DNA of 64,000 nucleotides from Massilia violaceinigra (GTDB taxonomy: Bacteria > Pseudomonadota > Gammaproteobacteria > Burkholderiales > Burkholderiaceae_D). Under the pieces are notes generated by a model, which ran no database searches, was not told where the DNA came from, and was given only the letters and a program-made list of their open reading frames with translations. The position numbers and the translations under genes were made by a program. Of this stretch, positions 46,665-56,025 are shown piece by piece (the first letter of the stretch is position 1; each line of letters starts with the position of its first letter). The DNA lies in assembly GCF_002752675.1 (NCBI RefSeq), contig NZ_CP024608.1, forward strand, positions 3,782,001 to 3,846,000, written 5' to 3'.

Positions 46665-47498
46665 TTACTCTGGCAGCACTTCGAGCGTGGCGGCGTAGCT
46701 GTAGCGGCGCGTCACCGCCGGCGCATCGGCCGCGGCCGGGCCTTTCGGCTGGGCCGCCGGAAAGCCGGCGTTGAGCCAGTACATGCCTGGCGCCGGCAAG
46801 ATCACCGCCACTTCGCCTTTGGCGTCGGTTTCGAGGCGCACTTCACCGAGCACGCCGCGATAGCGCACGCCGCCCGGAATCAGGCTGAAGGCGAACTTGG
46901 GCAGCGGCTTGCCATCGAGCTGGAAGCGCCACCTGGCCGTTTCGCCCGCGCGCAGGTCGGTCGGATTGGTCAGCGGGATCATCTCCAGCCCCACGCCGCT
47001 CGCTTTCAAGGCGCCGTCGCTGGTCTTGTTGGCGCTCACAAACGTCTCCAGGCGCTGGTGGGCGTAGGTGGTTTTCAGTTCTTGCGCGTCGGCCGGCACT
47101 TCCTTGGCGAAGGCTTCCTCGCTGCCGCGGAAACGTTTGGGTTCTCCAGCCTTGTCCTTATAGCTGGCCATCACGTTGCGGCTGACGATACTGATCTTGT
47201 AGGTGCCGTTCTTGGTCATCTTCAGGTCGAACGTGCTGCGCTGCTTGCCCATGTAGCCGGCCGGCGCCGGGGTGCTGACGCCATCCGGGTCGGTGACGGT
47301 GGCGCCATCGAGCTTGAGGGCGACGTGCTCGATGTCGAACAGGCCTTCCGAAATAGCGCCGTCGATGGTCACCCACGGCTCCTTCGATTCGACCATCGTC
47401 GCCTGCGGGTACAGCCAGCCACGGTGCGCGGAGGCGCTCAGGGAGACGGCCGCCAGGGCCAGCGCGAGCAGGGTTTTGTTCATCATTGTCTTAGTCAT
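46665..47498 (-). CDS. DUF4198 domain-containing exported protein
   Basis: 277 aa from ATG 47498 (a second ATG at 47483 is possible); neither has a clear ribosome site, and translation may depend on the upstream gene, which ends 11 bases before. Signal peptide ends ...LSASAHRGWLYP. The mature part has Ig/transthyretin-like strands (PWVTIDGAISEGLFDIEHVAL; LRAGETARWRFQLDGKPLPKFAFSLIPGG; ETDAKGEVAVILPAPGMYWLNAGF). The N-terminal His after cleavage is typical of DUF4198, linked to metal uptake. Periplasmic partner in the iron-reductase operon. Confidence 0.87.
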   Translation of the reverse strand: MTKTMMNKTLLALALAAVSLSASAHRGWLYPQATMVESKEPWVTIDGAISEGLFDIEHVALKLDGATVTDPDGVSTPAPAGYMGKQRSTFDLKMTKNGTYKISIVSRNVMASYKDKAGEPKRFRGSEEAFAKEVPADAQELKTTYAHQRLETFVSANKTSDGALKASGVGLEMIPLTNPTDLRAGETARWRFQLDGKPLPKFAFSLIPGGVRYRGVLGEVRLETDAKGEVAVILPAPGMYWLNAGFPAAQPKGPAAADAPAVTRRYSYAATLEVLPE

Positions 47499-47508
47499 GT
47501 TGGGGCAA

Positions 47509-48024
47509 TCAAGGAGTGATCTGGAGGGAAACCGCGCCAAGTTCTTCCTTGCCGCGCGCACTGAACGTTTGCTTGCCCTTGAGCGGCAGCGTGAAGGGCA
47601 CGCGTACCAGTTCGCGGCCGCCCGATTCGCGCGCCGCTTCGATCACCAGCTTGTAGTCGCCGGCCGGCAGCTTGTCGATGCCGGTGCGGGCCGGGCCGAA
47701 GCTGATGGTCTGCTCGCCGGCGGAGCGCGTGGCGCCGCTCACGCCATCCATCGGCAGTTCCACGTCGCGCCCGGCCTTGCGCCACCAGGTGCGCAGGTCC
47801 TTGACCCATTTGGTGCCGCCGTTGTCCTTCTTCTTGACGTCGTACAGCACCGACAGATTGGCCGCCACGCTCTGGTCGGCGCGTTCGAGCCACATCGCCA
47901 CGTACGGACGGTGGTATTCGGCCACGTTCAGTTGCGGGATCTCGAACTTGACGGCCAGGTCGGCGCCGACGGCCCAGCTGCTCAGCATGGGAAGGGTAAG
48001 GGCAAGCGTGTGCTGTAGTTTCAT
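47509..48024 (-). CDS. DUF2271 exported protein with ApbE flavinylation motif
   Basis: 171 aa from ATG 48024. Signal peptide at about residues 1–20 (SSWAVGA). Beta-sandwich pattern: LAVKFEIPQLNVAEYHRPYVAMWLERADQSVAANLSVLYD. Residues 93–101, DGVSGATRS (bases 47722–47748), fit the D-x-x-[S/T]-G-A-T signature at which ApbE attaches FMN to Thr (predicted Thr99). With apbE in the same operon, a periplasmic covalently flavinylated electron carrier is likely. The N-terminus includes WVKDLRTWWRK, possibly a partner surface. Confidence 0.85.
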   Translation of the reverse strand: MKLQHTLALTLPMLSSWAVGADLAVKFEIPQLNVAEYHRPYVAMWLERADQSVAANLSVLYDVKKKDNGGTKWVKDLRTWWRKAGRDVELPMDGVSGATRSAGEQTISFGPARTGIDKLPAGDYKLVIEAARESGGRELVRVPFTLPLKGKQTFSARGKEELGAVSLQITP

Positions 48025-48047
48025 GGTGGGCAGACTTAGTGGGTAAA

Positions 48048-48686
48048 TTAGTGGGTAAACAAGAGGGCGAGCAAGAGCGGCAGCAGGATGCCGGCACCGA
48101 TCACCGGCCAGGTGGACGGGCGGTTGGCCGCGTGCAGTTTCATGATCAGGAAACCGGTGAGCGAAAACACCACGCAGGCGAGCGCGAAAATATCGATGAA
48201 CCAGCTCCATACGGGACCGGCGTTGCGGCCCTTGTGCAGGTCGTTGAGCCAGGAAACCATGCCGCGGTCGGTCTTCTCGAATTCGGCGGCGCCGTCGACG
48301 GCGATGCGCAGCCAGGCGTCGCCGCCGGGGCGGGGCAGGGCGACATAGGCATCTTCCTCGGTCCACTCGGCCTCGATGGCGCCCACGTCCAGGCCGAATT
48401 CGCGGTCGGCCCAGCTGGCCACGCGCGGCGGCAGCGGCGCGCGCGCATCGGCATGCCGGCTTGCTGCCTGCTCCAGGTCGCGCCGCAGCGGCGCGGGCAG
48501 GGTGGCCGTGCGCTTGCTGACGACCGGTTTGGCTTCGATCTGGGTGGCGTGGTTGAGCGTGATGCCGGTGATGCTGAACAGCAGCATGCCCATCAGGCAC
48601 AAAGCCGAGCTGATCCAGTGCCAGCGGTGCAGATTCTTGAGCCAGGCGGCGCGGCTGGCGCTGGGGAGCGTGGCAGGGGAGGACAT
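48048..48686 (-). CDS. PepSY-associated transmembrane protein
   Basis: 212 aa with three or four membrane helices: W-rich N-terminal helix (LHRWHWISSALCLMGMLLFSITGITLNH), a periplasmic PepSY-like domain (about 60–150, FGLDVGAIEAEWTEEDAYVALPRPGGDAWLRIAVDG), then helices WSWFIDIFALACVVFSLTGFLIM and WPVIGAGILLPLLLALLF. His in the first helix and before the third (NDLHKG) could bind heme, as in PepSY-type reductases. First gene of the operon, 26 bases after a Fur box. Confidence 0.9.
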   Translation of the reverse strand: MSSPATLPSASRAAWLKNLHRWHWISSALCLMGMLLFSITGITLNHATQIEAKPVVSKRTATLPAPLRRDLEQAASRHADARAPLPPRVASWADREFGLDVGAIEAEWTEEDAYVALPRPGGDAWLRIAVDGAAEFEKTDRGMVSWLNDLHKGRNAGPVWSWFIDIFALACVVFSLTGFLIMKLHAANRPSTWPVIGAGILLPLLLALLFTH

Positions 48687-48711
48687 CGGGTGCTTCCGTC
48701 AACGAACTAAA

Positions 48712-48738
48712 CGCAAATGATAACTATTATCATTTGCG
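48712..48738 (-). promoter_or_regulatory. Fur box upstream of the PepSY/DUF2271/apbE operon
   Basis: TGATAACTATTATCA (48718–48732) matches the Fur consensus at 14 of 15 positions and lies in a perfect repeat CGCAAATGATA-ACTAT-TATCATTTGCG. Placed 26 bases before the PepSY start, it predicts iron repression of the whole operon. Confidence 0.9.
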
Positions 48739-49113
48739 CGGTCAATGGACTGGTCCCGGATTTACAATACGCAACAATCGCTTGTTTTAAAGGCGGAAGA
48801 CCAGATAGGGGTATTGAGATAGCGCAGAAAACCAGCTTGCTAACTAACCACAAAATTGTGCCGTGTCAATTTCTTCAAGGGCCAAGTCGTGGTTTTGTTA
48901 TCGCCCAATACAAAAAGATGATTGGCAACTTTTTTCGTAAGATGGAATGTTACGCTACAATACGCGTGCTATTCTTCCGACGTCGTAAGAATGCTGCGAG
49001 CTTTACAAGTCCTTCCCCACAACTTGATGTGCAATCCGCTAACCGGTCAGGCCGTGTCGCGGAAGGTTAGATTAACCCGCCAAACTCGCGAAGCGCGAAG
49101 AAAGGTGAGCAAG
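48739..49113. other. Intergenic region upstream of odhA
   Basis: About 375 bases. A possible −10 TACAAT (48956–48961) with a weak −35 TTCGTA at 17-base spacing could drive odhA; AAAGGTGAG precedes the odhA ATG. I see no gene or stable hairpin. Confidence 0.35.
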
Positions 49114-51969
49114 ATGATGCAAGAACAAACCGCGAACTCCTATTTGTTCGGTGGTAACGCGCCGTACGTTGAAGAGCTGTACGAGGCCTACCTCGACAAT
49201 CCAGGCTCGGTGCCAGACAACTGGCGCGCCTATTTCGACTCCATGCAGAACGTCCCTGCGGTCGACGGCTCCAACAAACCCGACGTAGCCCACGCTTCCG
49301 TCATCGCCTCGTTCGCCGAACGCGCCAAGGCCGGTCCGATCCGTGTCGTGACCGCCTCGCACGATCCTGAAATGGGCCGCAAGCGCGTCGCCGTCACCCA
49401 GCTGATCGCCGCGTACCGCTATCTGGGCTCCCAGTGGGCCAACCTGGACCCGCTGCAGCGCCAGGAACGGCCGATGATCCCGGAACTCGATCCGGCGTTC
49501 TACGGCTTCACCGATGCCGACATGGACATCGTGTTCAACATCAGCAATACCTACTTCGGCCCTGAAACCGCATCGCTGCGCGACCTGCTGAACATGCTGC
49601 GCGATACCTACTGCCGTTCGATCGGCGCCGAATTCATGTACATCGGCGATCCGGCGGAAAAGCGGTGGCTGCAGGAAAAGCTCGAAGCGATCCGCTCGAC
49701 CCCGAACTTCACGGCCGAGAAAAAAGCCCACATCCTCGAGCGCCTCACGGCCGCCGAAGGCCTGGAGCGCTATCTGCACACCAAATACGTCGGCGCCAAG
49801 CGCTTCTCGCTGGAAGGCTCCGAGTCCTTCATCGCGTCGATCGACGAAACCATCCAGCGCGCCGGTGAAAAAGGCGTGCAGGAGATCGTTATCGGCATGG
49901 CCCACCGCGGCCGCCTGAACGTGCTGGTGAACACCCTGGGCAAGTCGCCGCAGGAACTGTTCGAAGAATTCGAAGGCAAGCATGGCGACGACCTGCCATC
50001 GGGCGACGTCAAGTACCACCAGGGCTTCTCGAGCGACATCGCCACCGCCGGCGGTCCGGTTCACCTGTCGCTGGCCTTCAACCCGTCCCACCTCGAGATC
50101 GTCAACCCGGTCGTCGAAGGCTCGGTCAAGGCGCGCATGGAGCGTCGCGGCGACAAGGATGGCGCGCAAGTGCTGCCGATCCTGGTGCACGGCGATGCGG
50201 CCTTTGCCGGCCAGGGCGTGGTCATGGAAACGCTGAACCTTGCGCAAACCCGCGGCTACGGCACGGGCGGCACGGTGCACATCGTGATCAACAACCAGAT
50301 CGGCTTCACCACGTCCGACCCGCGCGATGCGCGTTCGACCCTGTACTGCTCGGACGTCGTCAAGATGATCGAAGCACCGGTGCTGCACGTGAACGGCGAC
50401 GATCCTGAAGCGGTCGTGCTGGCGACGCAAATCGCGCTCGACTACCGCGTCCAGTTCAAGAAAGACGTCGTGGTCGACATCATTTGCTACCGCAAGCTCG
50501 GTCACAACGAGCAGGACACCCCGGCGCTGACCCAGCCGCTGATGTACAAGAAAATCGGCCAGCATCCGGGTACCCGCAAGCTGTACGCGGACAAGCTGAT
50601 CGCCCAGGGCACCCTGGCGGCCGACGGCGGCGACAAGATGGTGTCGGCCTACCGCGACGCCATGGACGCCGGCAAGCACACGATCGATCCGGTCATTTCG
50701 AACTTCAAGAACAAGTACGCGGTCGACTGGCTGCCGTTCCTGAACCGCAAATGGACCGACAGTGCCGACACCGCCGTGCCGATGACGGAACTCAAACGCC
50801 TGGCCACCCGCATCACCACCGTGCCGGACGACTTCAAGGTCCACTCGCTGGTCGAAAAAGTGCTGGCCGACCGCGCCTCCATGGGCCGCGGTGAACTGAA
50901 CCTGGACTGGGGCATGGGCGAGCACCTCGCTTACGCTTCGCTGGTCTCGTCCGGCTACGCCATCCGCCTGTCGGGCCAGGATGCCGGCCGCGGTACCTTT
51001 ACCCACCGCCACGCCGTGCTGCACGATCAGAACCGCGAGCGCTGGGATGCGGGCAGCTATGTCCCGCTGTGCAATGTGTCGGAAAGCCAGGCGCCGTTCG
51101 TCGTCATCGACTCGGTGCTGTCGGAAGAAGCGGTACTCGCGTTCGAATACGGTTACTCGACCGCCGAACCGAATACCCTGACCATCTGGGAAGCCCAGTT
51201 CGGCGACTTCGCCAACGGCGCCCAGGTCGTGATCGACCAGTTCATCGCGTCCGGCGAAGTCAAATGGGGCCGCGCGTCGGGTCTCGTCATGATGCTGCCG
51301 CACGGTTACGAAGGCCAGGGTCCGGAGCACTCGTCGGCGCGTCCTGAACGCTTCCTGCAGCTGTGCGCGGACAACAACATGCAAGTGGTGCAGCCAACCA
51401 CCGGCGCCCAGATTTTCCACCTGCTGCGCCGCCAGATGGTGCGCCAGTTCCGCAAGCCGCTGGTCATCCTGACGCCGAAGTCGCTGCTGCGTAACAAGGA
51501 CGCCAGCTCGCCGCTGACCGACCTGGCCAAGGGCGCCTTCCACACCGTCATCGGTGAAGTCGACGAGAAAATCGACGCCAAGAAGGTCAAGCGCGTGATC
51601 GCCTGTTCGGGCAAGGTCTATTACGACCTGGTGAACGCCCGCAAGACGCGCGGCCAGCTTGATACCGCCATCATCCGTGTCGAACAGCTGTATCCGTTCC
51701 CGCACAAGTCGTTCGCGGCTGAACTGAAAAAGTTCCCGAATGCGACCGAAGTGGTATGGACCCAGGATGAGCCGCAAAATCAGGGACCATGGTTCCAGAT
51801 CCAGCACAACATCTTTGAAAGCCTCGAATCGGGCCAGCGCCTGGCGTATGCGGGCCGTCCGGCTTCGGCCTCGCCTGCGGTCGGTTACGCCGACAAGCAC
51901 AACGCGCAGCAGAAGGAATTGCTGGAAACGGCGTTCGCGAAGCTCAAGGGTTTCATCCTGACCAAATAA
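49114..51969 (+). CDS. odhA: 2-oxoglutarate dehydrogenase E1 component
   Basis: 951 aa from the first of two ATG codons. N-terminal SYLFGGNAPYVEELYEAYLDNPGSVPDNWRAYFDSM is the lipoyl-E2 docking region; HRGRLNVLVN, the thiamine-diphosphate motif GDAAFAGQGVVMETLNL with NNQIGFTT, and RGTFTHRHAVLHDQ follow. It decarboxylates 2-oxoglutarate and passes the succinyl group to OdhB. A longer frame to 48922 lacks a ribosome site and is rejected. It leads the odhA-odhB-lpdA operon. Confidence 0.97.
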   Translation: MMQEQTANSYLFGGNAPYVEELYEAYLDNPGSVPDNWRAYFDSMQNVPAVDGSNKPDVAHASVIASFAERAKAGPIRVVTASHDPEMGRKRVAVTQLIAAYRYLGSQWANLDPLQRQERPMIPELDPAFYGFTDADMDIVFNISNTYFGPETASLRDLLNMLRDTYCRSIGAEFMYIGDPAEKRWLQEKLEAIRSTPNFTAEKKAHILERLTAAEGLERYLHTKYVGAKRFSLEGSESFIASIDETIQRAGEKGVQEIVIGMAHRGRLNVLVNTLGKSPQELFEEFEGKHGDDLPSGDVKYHQGFSSDIATAGGPVHLSLAFNPSHLEIVNPVVEGSVKARMERRGDKDGAQVLPILVHGDAAFAGQGVVMETLNLAQTRGYGTGGTVHIVINNQIGFTTSDPRDARSTLYCSDVVKMIEAPVLHVNGDDPEAVVLATQIALDYRVQFKKDVVVDIICYRKLGHNEQDTPALTQPLMYKKIGQHPGTRKLYADKLIAQGTLAADGGDKMVSAYRDAMDAGKHTIDPVISNFKNKYAVDWLPFLNRKWTDSADTAVPMTELKRLATRITTVPDDFKVHSLVEKVLADRASMGRGELNLDWGMGEHLAYASLVSSGYAIRLSGQDAGRGTFTHRHAVLHDQNRERWDAGSYVPLCNVSESQAPFVVIDSVLSEEAVLAFEYGYSTAEPNTLTIWEAQFGDFANGAQVVIDQFIASGEVKWGRASGLVMMLPHGYEGQGPEHSSARPERFLQLCADNNMQVVQPTTGAQIFHLLRRQMVRQFRKPLVILTPKSLLRNKDASSPLTDLAKGAFHTVIGEVDEKIDAKKVKRVIACSGKVYYDLVNARKTRGQLDTAIIRVEQLYPFPHKSFAAELKKFPNATEVVWTQDEPQNQGPWFQIQHNIFESLESGQRLAYAGRPASASPAVGYADKHNAQQKELLETAFAKLKGFILTK

Positions 51970-52028
51970 TGACGGTGCGCCCCGGCTTCTGAGCGGGGCG
52001 CCGCAAAAAACAATACACGGAGTTTTAC

Positions 52029-53315
52029 ATGGCACAAATCGAAGTCAAAGTCCCAGTTCTGTCGGAATCGGTAGCGGAAGCGACCCTGCTGTCGTGGCAC
52101 AAGAAAGTCGGCGAGCCAGTCTCGCGCGACGAAAACATGATCGATATCGAAACCGACAAGGTCGTGCTCGAACTGCCTGCGCCGAACGCCGGCATCATCA
52201 CCCAGATCCTCAAGGGCGACGGCAGCACCGTTGTCGCCGGCGAAGTCATCGCCATCATCGATACCGAAGCCGCTGCCCAGGTCAGCCCGCTGCAAGTATC
52301 GTCCGCGCCGGTGCAGCCCGCGCCGGCGGCCGCCGATCCGGTTGCCGCCGCCATCAGCGCCATCGCCTCGAAAGCGAATGTCGCCATGCCTGCCGCCGCC
52401 AAGCTGCTGGCCGATAACAACCTGACCACGTCCGACGTTGCCGGCAGCGGCCGCGATGGCCGTGTCACCAAGGGCGACGTGCTCGGCGCGCTGGGTTCTG
52501 CAACCCAGCCCGGCGGCGTCAAGCCTGCGGCACCAGCCCCACTGGCAGCGCCCGCCGCGCCAGCCAAGGCCCCGCTGCAGCAGGTGGCCGCCCCCGCCGC
52601 CGCCAACCTGGGCGAGCGTCCGGAAGAGCGCGTGCCGATGAGCCGCCTGCGCGCCCGCATCGCCGAGCGCCTGGTGATGTCGCAGTCGACCAACGCCATC
52701 CTGACCACGTTCAACGAAGTGAACATGCAGCCGGTGATCGACCTGCGCAACAAGTACAAGGACAAGTTCGAGAAAGAGCACGGCGTCAAGTTGGGCTTCA
52801 TGTCCTTCTTCGTCAAGGCCGCTGTCGCCGCGCTGAAAAAGTACCCGATCATCAACGCCTCGGTCGACGGTAACGACATCGTTTACCACGGCTACTTCGA
52901 CATCGGCATCGCGGTCGGTTCGCCGCGCGGCCTGGTGGTGCCTATCCTGCGCAACGCCGACCAGATGTCGATCGCCGAAATCGAGAAGAAGATCGGTGAA
53001 TTCGGCCAGAAAGCCAAGGAAGGCAAGCTGACCCTGGAAGACCTGACCGGCGGTACGTTCTCGATCTCGAACGGCGGCACCTTCGGCTCCATGCTGTCGA
53101 CCCCGATCATCAACCCGCCGCAGTCGGCCATCCTGGGCGTGCACGCGACCAAGGACCGCGCCGTCGTCGAAAACGGGCTCGTTGTGGTGCGTCCGATGAA
53201 CTACCTGGCGATGTCGTACGATCACCGCATCATCGACGGCCGCGAAGCCGTCCTGGGCCTGGTCACGATGAAGGAAACGCTGGAAGATCCTGCGCGCCTG
53301 CTGCTGGACCTGTAA
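52029..53315 (+). CDS. odhB: Dihydrolipoyllysine succinyltransferase (E2 of 2-oxoglutarate dehydrogenase)
   Basis: 428 aa. One lipoyl domain (1–80) with lipoyl-Lys in [14 protein letters not shown]; Ala/Pro linker; E3-binding domain ([33 protein letters not shown]); catalytic domain with [13 protein letters not shown] (His and Asp). It transfers succinyl groups to CoA. It lies 59 bases after odhA. Confidence 0.97.
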   Translation: MAQIEVKVPVLSESVAEATLLSWHKKVGEPVSRDENMIDIETDKVVLELPAPNAGIITQILKGDGSTVVAGEVIAIIDTEAAAQVSPLQVSSAPVQPAPAAADPVAAAISAIASKANVAMPAAAKLLADNNLTTSDVAGSGRDGRVTKGDVLGALGSATQPGGVKPAAPAPLAAPAAPAKAPLQQVAAPAAANLGERPEERVPMSRLRARIAERLVMSQSTNAILTTFNEVNMQPVIDLRNKYKDKFEKEHGVKLGFMSFFVKAAVAALKKYPIINASVDGNDIVYHGYFDIGIAVGSPRGLVVPILRNADQMSIAEIEKKIGEFGQKAKEGKLTLEDLTGGTFSISNGGTFGSMLSTPIINPPQSAILGVHATKDRAVVENGLVVVRPMNYLAMSYDHRIIDGREAVLGLVTMKETLEDPARLLLDL

Positions 53316-53406
53316 GCACGCAGCGCGCCTCGCCGCCGCATGCTCCCCAGCGTGCGGCGGCCGATGTGGATATTCGTACCAGTAGAATAAAACAAGGGAA
53401 TCAATA

Positions 53407-54840
53407 ATGAGTGATGCAAAACAATTCGACGTGGTCGTCATCGGCGCTGGCCCTGGCGGCTACATCGCCGCCATCCGCGCGGCGCAACTGGGTTTCAAGG
53501 TTGCCTGTATCGATGAATGGGCCAACGCCAAGGGCGGTCCCGCTCCGGGCGGCACCTGCACCAACGTCGGCTGCATTCCATCGAAAGCGCTGCTGCAGTC
53601 GTCCGAGCACTACGAACACGCCGGCCATGCGTTCGCCGAGCACGGCATCGATTTCGCCGGCCTGTCGCTGAACCTGCCGCAGATGTTGAAGCGCAAGGAA
53701 ACCGTCGTCAAACAGAACAACGACGGCATCCTGTTCCTGTTCAAGAAAAACAAGATCACCTTCTTCCACGGCCGCGGTGCGTTCACCGGCGCCGCTGAAG
53801 GCGGTTACCAGATCAGCGTCACCGGCGCCAATGCCGACACGCTCTCGGCCAAGCACGTCGTCATCGCGACCGGTTCCAACGCCCGTGAACTGCCGGGCGC
53901 ACCGTTCGATGAAAAACTGATCCTGTCGAACAGCGGCGCGCTGACCATCAGCTCCGTGCCGTCCACCCTCGGCGTGATCGGCGCCGGCGTGATCGGCCTG
54001 GAAATGGGCAGCGTCTGGCGCCGCCTCGGCGCCAAGGTCACGGTGCTGGAAGGCTTGCCGACGTTCCTGGGCGCGGTCGACGAGCAGATCGCCAAGGAAG
54101 CGCACAAGCTGTTCACCAAGCAGGGCCTGGAGATCAACCTGGGCGTGAAGATCAGCAAGGTCACCGCCGGCGAGAACAGCGTCACCGTCGATTACGCCAA
54201 CGCCGCCGGCGAAGCGCAGAGCGCCGTGTTCGACAAACTGATCATCTCGATCGGCCGCGTGCCGAACACCATCGGCCTGGGTGCCGACGCGGTTGGCCTG
54301 AAGCTCGACGAGCGCGGCTTCATCGCCGTCGACGACGACTGCAAGACCAATCTGCCGAACGTGTGGGCGGTGGGCGACGTGGTGCGCGGCCCGATGCTGG
54401 CGCACAAGGCCGAGGAAGAAGGCGTTGCCGTGGCCGAGCGTATCGCCGGCCAGCATGGCCACACCAACTTCAACACGATTCCGTGGGTGATCTACACCTC
54501 GCCGGAAATCGCGTGGGTCGGCCAGAACGAGCAGCAGCTCAAAGCGGCCGGCGTGGCCTACAAGGCAGGCACTTTCCCGTTCATGGCCAATGGCCGTGCG
54601 CGTGCGCTGGGCGATACGTCCGGCATGGTCAAATTCCTGGCCGATGCGACCACCGATGAAATCCTCGGCGTGCATATCGTCGGCCCGATGGCGTCCGAAC
54701 TGATTTCGGAAGCCGTCGTCGCGATGGAATTCCGCGCTTCGGCCGAAGACATTGCGCGCATCTGCCACGCCCACCCATCGCTGTCCGAAGCGACCAAGGA
54801 AGCCGCGCTCGCCGTCGACAAGCGGTCGCTGAACTTCTAA
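53407..54840 (+). CDS. lpdA: Dihydrolipoyl dehydrogenase (E3)
   Basis: 477 aa. FAD-binding VVVIGAGPGGYIAAIRAAQLG; redox pair in GGTCTNVGCIPSKALL (C51/C56); NAD-binding LGVIGAGVIGLEMGSVWRRLG; C-terminal His-Glu pair in CHAHPSLSEATKEAAL. It reoxidises lipoyl groups of OdhB and passes electrons to NAD. It follows odhB by about 90 bases, which lack a terminator. Confidence 0.97.
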   Translation: MSDAKQFDVVVIGAGPGGYIAAIRAAQLGFKVACIDEWANAKGGPAPGGTCTNVGCIPSKALLQSSEHYEHAGHAFAEHGIDFAGLSLNLPQMLKRKETVVKQNNDGILFLFKKNKITFFHGRGAFTGAAEGGYQISVTGANADTLSAKHVVIATGSNARELPGAPFDEKLILSNSGALTISSVPSTLGVIGAGVIGLEMGSVWRRLGAKVTVLEGLPTFLGAVDEQIAKEAHKLFTKQGLEINLGVKISKVTAGENSVTVDYANAAGEAQSAVFDKLIISIGRVPNTIGLGADAVGLKLDERGFIAVDDDCKTNLPNVWAVGDVVRGPMLAHKAEEEGVAVAERIAGQHGHTNFNTIPWVIYTSPEIAWVGQNEQQLKAAGVAYKAGTFPFMANGRARALGDTSGMVKFLADATTDEILGVHIVGPMASELISEAVVAMEFRASAEDIARICHAHPSLSEATKEAALAVDKRSLNF

Positions 54841-54851
54841 ATCCGTACCCC

Positions 54852-54887
54852 GCCGGGCGCGCCAGTTTGTCGATTGGCCCGCCCGGC
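54852..54887 (+). terminator. GC hairpin between lpdA and zapE
   Basis: GCCGGGCG (54852–54859) pairs with CGCCCGGC (54880–54887), followed by TTTCT. The loop is long and the T-tract short, so it is at best a weak terminator. Confidence 0.4.
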
Positions 54888-54907
54888 TTTCTGCATTGCC
54901 TCCCCTG

Positions 54908-56005
54908 ATGAATGTCCAAGAGTTCTACCAGCACGCCTTATCCCAACGCGGCTTTACCTCGGACGCGGCCCAGCAGCGCGCGGTCGACCGCCTGCAGCGC
55001 GCCTATGAGGAATGGGTCGAATTCCGCTCGCAGCGTTCGTCCACCTTCAAGCGCCTGATCAACCGCCCGGACGTGCCGCGCGGGGTCTACCTGTGGGGCG
55101 GGGTAGGGCGCGGCAAGTCGTTTTTGATGGACAGTTTTTATTCGGTGGTGCCGGTGGTGCGCAAGACGCGCCTGCACTTCCACGAATTCATGCGCGGCGT
55201 GCACCGCGAGCTCGATGAGCTCAAGGGCGTGGCCGATCCGCTCGACGAAGTGGCGCGCCGCATCGCCAAGAAATACCGCCTGATCTGCTTCGATGAATTC
55301 CACGTGTCGGATATCGCCGACGCCATGATTTTGTATAATCTGCTGACCGCCCTGTTCAACAACGGCGTGTCGTTCATCATGACGTCGAACTACGATCCCG
55401 ACCTGCTGTACCCGGACGGCCTGCACCGCGACCGCATGCTGCCGACCATCGCCCTGCTCAAGGACAAGCTCGATGTGCTCAACGTCGACGCCGGCATCGA
55501 TTACCGCAAGCGTGCGCTGGAACAGGTCGAAAGCTACTACACGCCGCTCAACGCCGCTTCCGACGAGGCGCTGCGCACGGCCTACGCGCGCATCGCCGAG
55601 ACGGCCGACGAAGACCCGCGCATCCGCATCGAGGAGCGCGAAATCCGCGCGCTGCGCCATGCGGGCGGCATCATCTGGTTCGATTTCGCCACCCTGTGCG
55701 GCGGGCCGCGTTCGCAGAACGATTACCTGGAAATCGCCAGCCGCTTCCACACCGTGGTGCTGTCGGGGATACCGGCCATGTCGGCCGCCCAGTCGTCCGA
55801 GGCACGCCGGTTTACGTGGCTGATTGACGTCTTTTACGACCACAAGGTTAAACTGCTGATGTCGGCCGCCGTGGCGCCGGAAGAGCTGTACACGCAAGGG
55901 ACGCTGTCGAACGAGTTTCACCGCACCGTCTCGCGTATTATTGAAATGCAGTCGCGTGAGTACATGGATGCGGAGCGCCGCGGCGCCGCCGACTCCCTCT
56001 CGTGA
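54908..56005 (+). CDS. zapE: Cell division ATPase ZapE (AFG1 family)
   Basis: 365 aa from ATG 54908. Walker A GGVGRGKS (64–71), FHEFMRGVHREL, Walker B LICFDEFHVSDIADAMIL and TSNYDPDLLYPDGLHRDRMLP identify the AFG1/ZapE family, cytoplasmic ATPases associated with FtsZ-ring control. It follows the odh operon, as in other Burkholderiales. Confidence 0.93.
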   Translation: MNVQEFYQHALSQRGFTSDAAQQRAVDRLQRAYEEWVEFRSQRSSTFKRLINRPDVPRGVYLWGGVGRGKSFLMDSFYSVVPVVRKTRLHFHEFMRGVHRELDELKGVADPLDEVARRIAKKYRLICFDEFHVSDIADAMILYNLLTALFNNGVSFIMTSNYDPDLLYPDGLHRDRMLPTIALLKDKLDVLNVDAGIDYRKRALEQVESYYTPLNAASDEALRTAYARIAETADEDPRIRIEEREIRALRHAGGIIWFDFATLCGGPRSQNDYLEIASRFHTVVLSGIPAMSAAQSSEARRFTWLIDVFYDHKVKLLMSAAVAPEELYTQGTLSNEFHRTVSRIIEMQSREYMDAERRGAADSLS

Positions 56006-56025
56006 CAGCCTACAGGACAAAGAAC

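Noticed and set aside
49072..52035. A 987-codon frame antisense to odhA
   Set aside because: Shadow of odhA; no start signal and no domain.
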